From contig JALWON010000055.1 in the NCBI GenBank assembly GCA_027083475.1, positions 1 through 8,082 on the forward strand: a stretch of DNA of 8,082 bases. The letters run 5' to 3'. Positions 1-5,312 of the stretch are shown here, piece after piece (position 1 is the stretch's first letter; each line of letters starts with the position of its first letter). The notes under the pieces were generated by a model. The model was not told where the DNA came from. It searched no databases and saw only the letters and a list, made by a program, of their open reading frames with translations. The translations under genes were made by a program, and so were the position numbers. Source of the stretch: Sulfurimonas sp. (GTDB lineage: Bacteria; Campylobacterota; Campylobacteria; Campylobacterales; Sulfurimonadaceae).

Positions 1-71
1 GTTTTGATAATAACTTAAAAACAGCACTTGAAGAACTTTTAAACAAATATATAAATAGACATAAAAACTAA
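1..71 (+). CDS. C-terminal end of a polyprenyl (farnesyl/geranylgeranyl) diphosphate synthase, probably IspA (partial)
   Basis: Only the last 22 codons are visible, reading from position 3 to a TAA at 69-71. The tail (FDNNLKTALEELLNKYINRH, then KN) is a charged amphipathic helix of the ALEELL-x-KYI-x-R type that ends trans-isoprenyl diphosphate synthases. No catalytic motif (DDxxD) is in the window. The assignment rests mostly on gene order: in Campylobacter the gene upstream of tkt is ispA, which makes C15/C20 isoprenyl diphosphates for quinone and lipid-carrier synthesis. The stop lies 15 bases before the transketolase ATG on the same strand, so the two are probably cotranscribed. Sequence alone would allow another helical protein. 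Confidence 0.5.
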   Translation, partial: FDNNLKTALEELLNKYINRHKN

Positions 72-86
72 AATAGGACAATAAAT

Positions 87-2006
87 ATGGCAAATAAAAT
101 GCGTCAAAAAATGGCAGATAGTATACGATTTTTAGCAGCGGACATGGTGCAAGCTGCAAACTCAGGACACCCTGGTGCACCGATGGGGCTTGCGGATATT
201 GCTGTGGTACTGAGCGAACATCTCAATCACAACCCGAAGAACCCTTCATGGCTCAACCGTGATAGACTTGTTTTCTCAGGTGGGCACGGGACAGGACTTA
301 TCTACTCTTTGTATTACCTTTGGGGTTATGGCTTAGAGCTTGAAGACCTAAAAAACTTTCGTCAACTTGATTCGAAAACACCAGGGCATCCTGAGTTTGG
401 ACACACAGCAGGTGTAGAGATAACGACAGGACCATTAGGGCAGGGGATTGCAAACGCAGTAGGCTTCTCAATGGCGAGCAAATTTATGGCTGCACAGGTA
501 AACTCTGATACAGCAGATTTGATTGATCATAATGTTTACTGTTTATGTGGTGATGGGGACTTAGAAGAGGGTATCTCCTATGAAGCGTGTTCTCTTGCAG
601 GACATAACAAACTTGATAATCTCGTACTTATTTATGATTCAAACCGCATTACGATTGAGGGTTCCACGCAGCTGAGTATCTCAGAAGATATTCGCAAACG
701 TTTTGAATCACAAAATTGGGATGTTTTAGAGTGTGATGGACATAATTTTGATGCAATTGACGCAGCACTCACACAAGCAAAAGCCAATACAAAACCGACA
801 ATAATTATTGCAAATACTATTATTGCAAAGGGTGCTGGCAAACTTGAGGGTTCACACCATGCGCATGGTGCACCTCTTGGAGAGGAAGTCATTGCTCAAG
901 CAAAAAAAGATGCAGGTTTTGACCCAGAGAAAAAATTCTTTGTACCAGAAGATGTAATGGTACGCTTTCGCTGCGCGATAGAAGAGGGAGATTTGTTAGA
1001 ACGTGAGTGGATTCACAGACAAAAAACATTGCCACTTATGGAGCAAAATGAAGTTTTAAATGCACTTGAAAATCCAGATTTTTCTCGCATAGAGTACCCG
1101 ACATTTGAAAAAGCAGATGCTACAAGAAATACCAATGGAAAAATTTTAAATGCCATTGCAAAAGCAGTCCCAAGCTTTTTAGGCGGAAGTGCCGATTTGA
1201 GCCCTTCGAATAAAACTTTTTTAAACGATATGGGAGTCTACCCGAAAGGGCGTAATATCTACTTTGGTATTCGTGAGCATGCGATGGCTTCTATTGCCAA
1301 TGCGATGGCTTTATATGGTCCGCTTAAACCTTTTACTTCGACATTTTTTGTCTTTTCTGATTACCTCAAGCCTGCTGCTCGTATTGCAGCATTGACAGGC
1401 ATACAGCAGTTTTTTGTATGGACACACGATAGTATTGGAGTAGGTGAAGATGGGCCAACACACCAACCTATCGAGCATCTCTCACAATTCCGTGCCTTGC
1501 CAAACTTTTATGTATGGCGTCCAGCAGATGGTGCAGAGAATGTTGAAGCATGGAAAACAGCACTTGTCATGCGTAAATCACCTTCTGCGTTTGTTTGTTC
1601 CCGTCAAGGTTTACCGCTCTTGCCAGAAGCCGTTTATGGTGAAGCGAGTCGTGGTGGCTATCTGCTTGCCCAAGATGAGCAAGCAACGATGACACTCATG
1701 GCAAGTGGTTCAGAGGTAGCATTAGCGCTTGAGGTAAAAGAAAAATTAAACAGCTTAGGGCTTTTTGCAAATGTTGTTTCTGTACCATGTTTTGATCTTT
1801 TAGTTGAGCAAGACAGCGAGTATATTCAGCGTATTATCAAACCAGAGACAAAAAAGGTAGCCATTGAAGCAGCTCGTGGTTTAGAGTGGTATAGATTTGC
1901 AGATGAAGTCATAGGTATGGAGAGTTTCGGCGCTTCGGCACCAGCAGGAAAATTATTTGAAAAATTTGGTTTTGGCGTCGATGCTATTGTAGAGAAGTTA
2001 CAGTAG
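87..2006 (+). CDS. tkt: Transketolase
   Basis: Cytoplasmic ThDP-dependent enzyme that moves a two-carbon ketol unit from xylulose-5-phosphate to ribose-5-phosphate or erythrose-4-phosphate (non-oxidative pentose phosphate pathway). At 639 residues it is full length, slightly shorter than the roughly 663 of E. coli TktA. Visible motifs: SGHPGAPMGLADI (His28), GGHGTG (His67), TTGPLGQGIANAVG (113-126), the ThDP/metal motif GDGDLEEG (Asp156) with Asn186 about 30 residues on, HAHGAPLG (His260), GGSADLSPSN (366-375), the catalytic glutamate in GIREHAMA (Glu397), and GEDGPTHQP (His459). These cover the N-terminal PP domain, the Pyr domain and the C-terminal domain with no missing key residue. The ATG at 87 is chosen because AGGA at 75-78 is well placed before it and the family N-terminus begins there. 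It follows the probable ispA gene by 15 bases. No hairpin terminator follows; the next promoter begins within 3 bases of its stop. Confidence 0.97.
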   Translation: MANKMRQKMADSIRFLAADMVQAANSGHPGAPMGLADIAVVLSEHLNHNPKNPSWLNRDRLVFSGGHGTGLIYSLYYLWGYGLELEDLKNFRQLDSKTPGHPEFGHTAGVEITTGPLGQGIANAVGFSMASKFMAAQVNSDTADLIDHNVYCLCGDGDLEEGISYEACSLAGHNKLDNLVLIYDSNRITIEGSTQLSISEDIRKRFESQNWDVLECDGHNFDAIDAALTQAKANTKPTIIIANTIIAKGAGKLEGSHHAHGAPLGEEVIAQAKKDAGFDPEKKFFVPEDVMVRFRCAIEEGDLLEREWIHRQKTLPLMEQNEVLNALENPDFSRIEYPTFEKADATRNTNGKILNAIAKAVPSFLGGSADLSPSNKTFLNDMGVYPKGRNIYFGIREHAMASIANAMALYGPLKPFTSTFFVFSDYLKPAARIAALTGIQQFFVWTHDSIGVGEDGPTHQPIEHLSQFRALPNFYVWRPADGAENVEAWKTALVMRKSPSAFVCSRQGLPLLPEAVYGEASRGGYLLAQDEQATMTLMASGSEVALALEVKEKLNSLGLFANVVSVPCFDLLVEQDSEYIQRIIKPETKKVAIEAARGLEWYRFADEVIGMESFGASAPAGKLFEKFGFGVDAIVEKLQ

Positions 2007-2007
2007 T

Positions 2008-2039
2008 TTCACAATTTTTACACAAATAACCGCTATACT
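2008..2039 (+). promoter_or_regulatory. Promoter with tandem direct repeat (putative OmpR-family operator) for the two-component operon
   Basis: Two direct repeats lie on one helical face: CACAAT at 2010-2015 and CACAAA at 2021-2026 (11-base period). A -10 hexamer TATACT is at 2034-2039. There is no good -35 hexamer; the repeats occupy that place, as in promoters activated by OmpR/PhoB-type regulators. The predicted start near 2046 leaves a leader of about 20 bases before the ATG at 2068. The same arrangement recurs at 4932-4963 with identical repeat-to--10 spacing. Written as TTCAC-N6-TACAC, it is close to the DccR box that I recall from C. jejuni (wTTCAC-N6-TTCACw). That the adjacent response regulator binds here is inference. 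Confidence 0.7.
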
Positions 2040-2067
2040 AATGAAATGAGATTTAAAAGGGATACCG

Positions 2068-2292
2068 ATGCTAAAAAGAGGACTTGTATTTTTTTTCATA
2101 CTGCTACTGAGTAGTTCCCTTGGTGCGAAAGAAAATTTTAGTGAGATGAGTACACAGGAACTTATCGCGATTATGGGCTATGTGAAGCCTAGTGAAGTTG
2201 CGAAGTTCTCTCAAGAGCTTCAGAGTAGAGTACCCTCTATGAGTAGCAGTGAAAAAGCAAAGTACGAAAAAAATCTTCACAAGCAAAAGTAA
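2068..2292 (+). CDS. Small secreted DUF1104-family protein
   Basis: A 74-residue protein with a clear Sec signal peptide (positive MLKRG, hydrophobic FFFILLLSSSLG, likely cleavage after SLGA near residue 20), leaving about 54 mature residues predicted to be helical and periplasmic. The mature part (FSEMSTQELIAIMG, then a VKPSEVAKFSQELQSR segment and MSSSEKAKYEK) matches the pattern of DUF1104 proteins, which are largely restricted to Campylobacterota and have no established function. It has no cysteine and no haem motif. The ATG at 2068 follows AAAAGGGA at 2055-2062. It is the first gene of the operon, 6 bases upstream of the response regulator. A role as a periplasmic partner or brake for the sensor kinase, analogous to CpxP/Spy proteins, is possible but only inferred from position, size and predicted helicity. 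Confidence 0.8.
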   Translation: MLKRGLVFFFILLLSSSLGAKENFSEMSTQELIAIMGYVKPSEVAKFSQELQSRVPSMSSSEKAKYEKNLHKQK

Positions 2293-2298
2293 AATGCG

Positions 2299-2970
2299 AT
2301 GCGAGCAAAGATACTGCTACTTGAGGATGATGTCACACTCAACGAAACCATAAGCGAATTTTTACAAGAGAAGGATTTTGAAGTTGTAAGTGTTTATGAT
2401 GGGAATGAGGCTTCAGATATAATCTACGAAAAAGGTTTTGACCTTTTTTTACTTGATGTCAATGTCCCCCATCTCAATGGTTTTGAACTTCTCCAACAAA
2501 AACGCAAAGAGGGTGTGACTACTCCCGCTATCTACATTACTTCTTTAAACTCCATTGATTCACTTGAAGATGGTTATGAGAGTGGTTGTGATGATTATAT
2601 CAGAAAACCTTTCGCCTTAAAAGAGCTTCTTTTTCGTATACAGACGCTTTTAAAACGCAACTTCTTCCATACATCTAAAACAGACATCGAGATTACAAAA
2701 AACATCCATTACGATACCGAATCAAATCGTCTTTTTGTAGAGAACAAAGAGCAGAATTTGAGTGCGAAAGAGGCACTTTTACTCAAACTCTTTTTACAAC
2801 ACAGAGATGAAGTTGTGAGTCATGAGCTTATTTATGATACGCTTTGGGAGTATGATGAAACACCGAGTGAGAGTGCTTTGCGAACCTACATTAAAAACTT
2901 GAGAAAAATCCTTTCAAAGGAGACGATTGTTAGTATCAAAAAGCTTGGATACAGATTTAGCACGCAGTGA
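2299..2970 (+). CDS. OmpR-family response regulator (DccR-like)
   Basis: A 223-residue DNA-binding response regulator. The N-terminal receiver domain (about 3-118) has the acidic pair Asp10/Asp11, phospho-acceptor Asp53 in FLLDVNVP, Thr81 and Lys103 in RKPF, so it should be phosphorylated normally. Residues about 128-223 form a winged helix: recognition-helix region SESALRTYIKNLRKIL and the wing ending KKLGYRFS are typical of OmpR/PhoB proteins, which bind tandem direct repeats as head-to-tail dimers. The ATG at 2299 is 6 bases after the DUF1104 stop and has no clear Shine-Dalgarno sequence, so translation is probably coupled to the upstream gene; another ATG at 2294 is out of frame. Its natural partner is the kinase that overlaps its 3' end. 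Candidate targets are its own promoter and the cytochrome c promoter. The nearest described system I can name is C. jejuni DccR, by inference from the operator and phylum. Confidence 0.93.
   Translation: MRAKILLLEDDVTLNETISEFLQEKDFEVVSVYDGNEASDIIYEKGFDLFLLDVNVPHLNGFELLQQKRKEGVTTPAIYITSLNSIDSLEDGYESGCDDYIRKPFALKELLFRIQTLLKRNFFHTSKTDIEITKNIHYDTESNRLFVENKEQNLSAKEALLLKLFLQHRDEVVSHELIYDTLWEYDETPSESALRTYIKNLRKILSKETIVSIKKLGYRFSTQ
2916..2929 (+). promoter_or_regulatory. Internal ribosome binding site and TTG start of the sensor kinase
   Basis: Inside the end of the response regulator gene, AAAGGAGA (2916-2923) is the best Shine-Dalgarno match near the kinase 5' end, and a TTG at 2927-2929 in the kinase frame follows after a short 4-base spacer. 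The only other in-frame candidate before the first membrane segment is a TTG at 2945, which is too far from this site. The first in-frame ATG lies within the first membrane segment. This favours the TTG at 2927 and a 44-base overlap of the two genes. Confidence 0.6.
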
Positions 2971-4111
2971 AAAGCAGACACTTTACCGCATAGCAACTCT
3001 GTATCTTTTACTCGGTATTATCATTATTCTGGGTTTCTCTGTGATGTACTACAACGCCCAAAAAGAGTTGATGCTCCAAGAGCAAAAATCCACTTTGCAA
3101 CAGGAGACAAAAGAGTTGCTTTTAAGGCTGAAACGCTTGCATGTCAATTTTGACAAAACACAGATTTACCCAAGAAGCAAAGTGTATGAGAGTGCGATTT
3201 TTGACAGTGATAAAAAGCAAATCTTTGCAACAACACCCACACAATTACAGCTTGATAAGATTTTATATTTGCAAGATGGGATGATTAGCCTTGTGAGTAT
3301 TCCTGAGTCTTATTATTTGGGTGCAAAATATGTGATTGTCAAAATCAAAGATGATGGCTTGTGGTACAGCAAAACCAAACAAGAGTTACTCATATTTAAT
3401 TTTCTTGCATTGAGTGTGATGTTTGTGATAGGCTATGTTTTGTTGCGTTTGTTTTTAAAACCTATGCGCGATGCAATGCATCTTTTAGATAGATTTATTA
3501 AAGATACAACCCATGAGCTCAATACTCCTGTGAGTACGATTGTGACAAATATAGAGATGATAGAGAGAAAAAAACTCGATGCACAGACACTCAAAAAGAT
3601 AAAGCGCATTGATGTTGGTGCAAAAACAATCTCCAATATTTACCAAGATTTAACCTATCTTACCTTGGGGAATAAGATTGTCACTCATGATAGACTGCTT
3701 GATGTAGGGCAACTACTGCATGAACGTGTAGATTATTTTACTTCACTTGCGGAGGCGAAAAAAGTTTCGCTTGATTTGGAGATAGTGACAGATGGAACAC
3801 TTTTCATAGATAGCGCAAAACTCAGTAAACTTGTCGATAATCTCATCTCCAATGCCATTAAGTACAACAAAATGCATGGTTATGTGCATGTCATTTTACA
3901 AAAAAATGAAATAGTAGTTGCAGATGGAGGCATAGGCATTGCGAAAGAAAATATCAAAAAAATGCAAGAGCGTTATGCCCGTTTTACACATGTGAGTGGT
4001 GGTTTTGGTTTGGGGCTGAGTATTGTTGCAAGTATTGCACAAGAGTATGCATTAGAGATAAGCATAGATTCTAAAGAATCAGAATGGACAAAAGTGAGTG
4101 TCAAATGGTAA
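2927..4111 (+). CDS. Membrane sensor histidine kinase, partner of the adjacent OmpR-type regulator
   Basis: Up to 394 residues. TM1 is at about 22-42 and TM2 at about 153-177, with a periplasmic segment of roughly 110 residues between them that shows no family I recognise. The catalytic core follows: H-box FIKDTTHELNTPVSTI with phospho-accepting His196, N-box LVDNLISNAIKYN (Asn309), G1 box ADGGIGI (Asp333) and G2 box GGFGLGLS (358-365). Only about 19 residues separate TM2 from His196, so there is no room for a standard HAMP domain; the membrane helix seems to run almost directly into the dimerisation helix through LKPMRDAM. The start is uncertain: TTG at 2927 is preferred for its Shine-Dalgarno site and overlaps the regulator gene by 44 bases, while family alignments may place the first residue slightly downstream. 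It should autophosphorylate and pass phosphate to Asp53 of the regulator. The signal is unknown; the haem protein overlapping its 3' end hints at a redox or envelope cue. Confidence 0.92.
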   Translation: MLVSKSLDTDLARSEKQTLYRIATLYLLLGIIIILGFSVMYYNAQKELMLQEQKSTLQQETKELLLRLKRLHVNFDKTQIYPRSKVYESAIFDSDKKQIFATTPTQLQLDKILYLQDGMISLVSIPESYYLGAKYVIVKIKDDGLWYSKTKQELLIFNFLALSVMFVIGYVLLRLFLKPMRDAMHLLDRFIKDTTHELNTPVSTIVTNIEMIERKKLDAQTLKKIKRIDVGAKTISNIYQDLTYLTLGNKIVTHDRLLDVGQLLHERVDYFTSLAEAKKVSLDLEIVTDGTLFIDSAKLSKLVDNLISNAIKYNKMHGYVHVILQKNEIVVADGGIGIAKENIKKMQERYARFTHVSGGFGLGLSIVASIAQEYALEISIDSKESEWTKVSVKW

Positions 4112-4431
4112 AAATTTTTCTTTTAGTATTGCTGTTGAGTAGCCTCAACGCAGGGGTCTATGAAACAAATTGTCTTGCATGTCACAAGAAGCTCCCCGTA
4201 AGTATAGATAAATACTTTTATAGATACCTGTTAAAATATAGCAGTGAAAGAGCAGTGAAAAAAGCAATGTTAGAGTACTTACAACATCCATCGCAAGAGA
4301 GCAGTGTGATGGGGGAGGCTTTTTTGAGTCGCTTTGGTGTGAAGCAAAAAAGTCATCTCTCAAATGCAAGCCTTAAAAAAGCACTGAATGTCTACTGGAA
4401 CACCTATAAGGTTTTTGGAAAACTCAAATAA
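4105..4431 (+). CDS. Small secreted monohaem c-type protein (CxxCH), unrecognised family
   Basis: 108 residues from the ATG at 4105. A signal peptide (MVKIFLLVLLLSSLNA, cleavage near residue 16) is followed almost at once by the haem-attachment motif CLACH (Cys23, Cys26, His27), so it should be matured in the periplasm. Beyond the motif it is lysine-rich and helical (PVSIDKYFYRYLLKYSSERA region) and does not follow the usual class I cytochrome c pattern. Met69 in SSVMGEAF is the most plausible distal haem ligand. An earlier in-frame ATG at 4084 would add MDKSECQ before the signal peptide and is less likely. The start overlaps the kinase stop (ATGGTAA, 4105-4111), so translation is coupled and the protein belongs to the two-component operon. 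It could be an electron carrier, or a haem/redox partner of the kinase; the sequence does not decide. Its stop is 2 bases from the convergent DUF302 stop. Confidence 0.82.
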   Translation: MVKIFLLVLLLSSLNAGVYETNCLACHKKLPVSIDKYFYRYLLKYSSERAVKKAMLEYLQHPSQESSVMGEAFLSRFGVKQKSHLSNASLKKALNVYWNTYKVFGKLK

Positions 4432-4443
4432 AATTATTTGAGT
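4422..4443. terminator. Perfect inverted repeat between convergent stops, possible weak bidirectional terminator
   Basis: ACTCAAATAA (4422-4431) and TTATTTGAGT (4434-4443) are perfect inverted copies separated by AA. Each arm contains the CTC AAA TAA end of one of the two convergent genes. The stem is AT-rich with few G-C pairs and neither side has a long T-run (only TTTT reading on the minus strand), so it would be a weak terminator at best. It is the only hairpin between these genes. Confidence 0.4.
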
Positions 4444-4889
4444 GCTTCAAGGCTTGCAATCACTTTGGCTTCAAGTTTTTTGATAACCTCGAGTGCTTTC
4501 GAGCCTGCTGCCACCTGAGAAGGTTTGACAAATAAAATGGTTGTTTTTCCCTCTTTTTCAATGAGAGTAATTCTCACAGGACAGAGACCCATCATATATG
4601 GATCGGTATTGGCAATAGCATTTCCAAAACCACCGTTACAGGCAATTACCGCTTTGATAGCCGTGAGATTGTTCGTGTTAAAGTTTTTACCAAATTTTTT
4701 TGGGAGTCCTGCATGCTTAAATTTGTCGAGTATATCGATTTGTGAAACTACTATGAGGTAGTGAGCATCAAGAGCATCTAAAAGTTTTGGGTAGACAACA
4801 CTACTTTTTTGATTGAGTGTAAGTTTATACATACCATCTGCCATGAGGGGCGATAGGAGTAAGAAGAGTGAGAGTAGTAATTTTTTCAT
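4434..4889 (-). CDS. Secreted DUF302-family protein
   Basis: 151 residues with a Sec signal peptide (MKKLLLSLFLLLSPLMADG, cleavage near residue 18). The mature domain fits DUF302: an N-terminal strand-helix unit (YPKLLDALDAHYLIVVSQID), a central variable part (KFGKNFNTNNLTA), and the later DPYMMGLCPVRITLI and KTTILFVKPS strands. No enzymatic activity is established for DUF302; the family is often seen near redox and sulfur genes. Two cysteines (Cys84 in VIACNGG and Cys103 in MMGLCPVR) are notable for a periplasmic protein and could form a disulfide or, with Met99/Met100, bind a metal; this is inference. The ATG at 4887-4889 is chosen because the signal peptide begins there and AAGGA (4896-4900, minus strand) precedes it; a longer frame to 4949 would add 20 unlikely residues. 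It is divergent from the cytochrome c gene and may share its operator. Confidence 0.85.
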   Translation of the reverse strand: MKKLLLSLFLLLSPLMADGMYKLTLNQKSSVVYPKLLDALDAHYLIVVSQIDILDKFKHAGLPKKFGKNFNTNNLTAIKAVIACNGGFGNAIANTDPYMMGLCPVRITLIEKEGKTTILFVKPSQVAAGSKALEVIKKLEAKVIASLEALK

Positions 4890-4907
4890 GATATATCCTT
4901 TAAAATT

Positions 4908-4939
4908 ATTGTATCTAAAAAAGAAAAACACTTCACAAT
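4908..4939 (-). promoter_or_regulatory. Possible promoter of the DUF302 gene, divergent from the cytochrome promoter
   Basis: On the minus strand a TACAAT hexamer (4913-4908) could serve as the -10 element, giving a start near 4901 and a very short leader before the ATG at 4889. The expected -35 position falls on the inner copy of the direct repeat (4934-4939), so the same bound regulator could affect both directions. There is no recognisable -35 hexamer. Support is limited to this spacing. Confidence 0.35.
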
Positions 4940-4963
4940 GACTCCACAATTACTTGTTACACT
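4932..4963 (+). promoter_or_regulatory. Promoter with tandem direct repeat (second copy of the operator) for the cytochrome c gene
   Basis: CACAAT at 4934-4939 and an exact second CACAAT at 4945-4950 repeat with an 11-base period. A TACACT hexamer at 4958-4963 begins 24 bases after the first repeat, the same offset as in the promoter at 2008-2039. Aligned without gaps, the two 34-base stretches starting at 2007 and 4931 agree at 23 positions, with the agreements concentrated in the repeats and the -10. Read as TTCAC-N6-TCCAC it again resembles the DccR box of C. jejuni. The predicted start near 4970 gives a leader of about 25 bases. Confidence 0.7.
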
Positions 4964-4994
4964 ACGACTATCAAACAACAAAAAGGAGTTTCAG

Positions 4995-5312
4995 ATGAAA
5001 ACTACAAATTTAAGTTCACTACTCAAAGGTTTCGTTTTAGTGGGGACACTTTTAACAGCAAGTTCAGTAATGGCAAATGCCGATTTATATAAAAAATGTG
5101 CGGGATGTCATGGAGTGCATGGTGAAAAACATGCGATGGGAAAATCAAAAGTGATTGCTACTTTAGGAGAAGCAGGTGTTAAAAATGCACTTCATGGGTA
5201 TAAAAATGGCACATACGGCGGAGCAATGAAAGGGCTTATGAAAGGGCAAGTTGCACGACTCTCTGATGCAGATATTGAGAGTTTAGCAAAGTATATTGCT
5301 ACACTCAAGTAG
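4995..5312 (+). CDS. Periplasmic monohaem class I cytochrome c (c553-like)
   Basis: 105 residues: a signal peptide (MKTTNLSSLLKGFVLVGTLL, cleavage after SSVMANA near residue 29) and a mature domain of about 76 residues. It starts with ADLYKKCAGCHG: the haem is attached to Cys35 and Cys38, with His39 as proximal ligand. Met78 or Met82 in AMKGLMKGQ is the likely distal ligand, and the C-terminal LSDADIESLAKYIATL helix is the hallmark of small class I cytochromes c. The likely role is electron shuttling in the periplasm, for example from a quinol-oxidising complex to a terminal oxidase or reductase; the partner is not visible here. The ATG at 4995 follows a strong AAAAGGAG (4981-4988) and starts the signal peptide; a longer frame from 4938 runs through the promoter and is rejected. 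The 3' end overlaps the convergent hybrid kinase gene by 8 bases. Confidence 0.93.
   Translation: MKTTNLSSLLKGFVLVGTLLTASSVMANADLYKKCAGCHGVHGEKHAMGKSKVIATLGEAGVKNALHGYKNGTYGGAMKGLMKGQVARLSDADIESLAKYIATLK

Noticed and set aside
855..870. Perfect 16-base palindrome CACCATGCGCATGGTG inside the transketolase gene.
   Set aside because: It encodes the conserved His-Ala-His-Gly segment of the active site, so it is explained by codons; no promoter or operator context surrounds it.
632..892. Minus-strand open frame with a hydrophobic stretch inside the transketolase gene.
   Set aside because: It is antisense to the conserved ThDP-binding part of transketolase and has no independent support.
1479..1495. 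A single CACAAT within the transketolase gene as another regulator site.
   Set aside because: There is no second repeat 11 bases away and no -10 at the right distance; a lone hexamer is expected by chance.
4890..4949. A 20-residue N-terminal extension of the DUF302 protein to an ATG at 4947-4949.
   Set aside because: It would precede the signal peptide and run through the promoter region; the ATG at 4887-4889 has its own ribosome site.
4938..4994. A 19-residue N-terminal extension of the cytochrome c gene.
   Set aside because: It overlaps the direct repeat and the -10, would bury the signal peptide, and the ATG at 4995 has a strong ribosome site.
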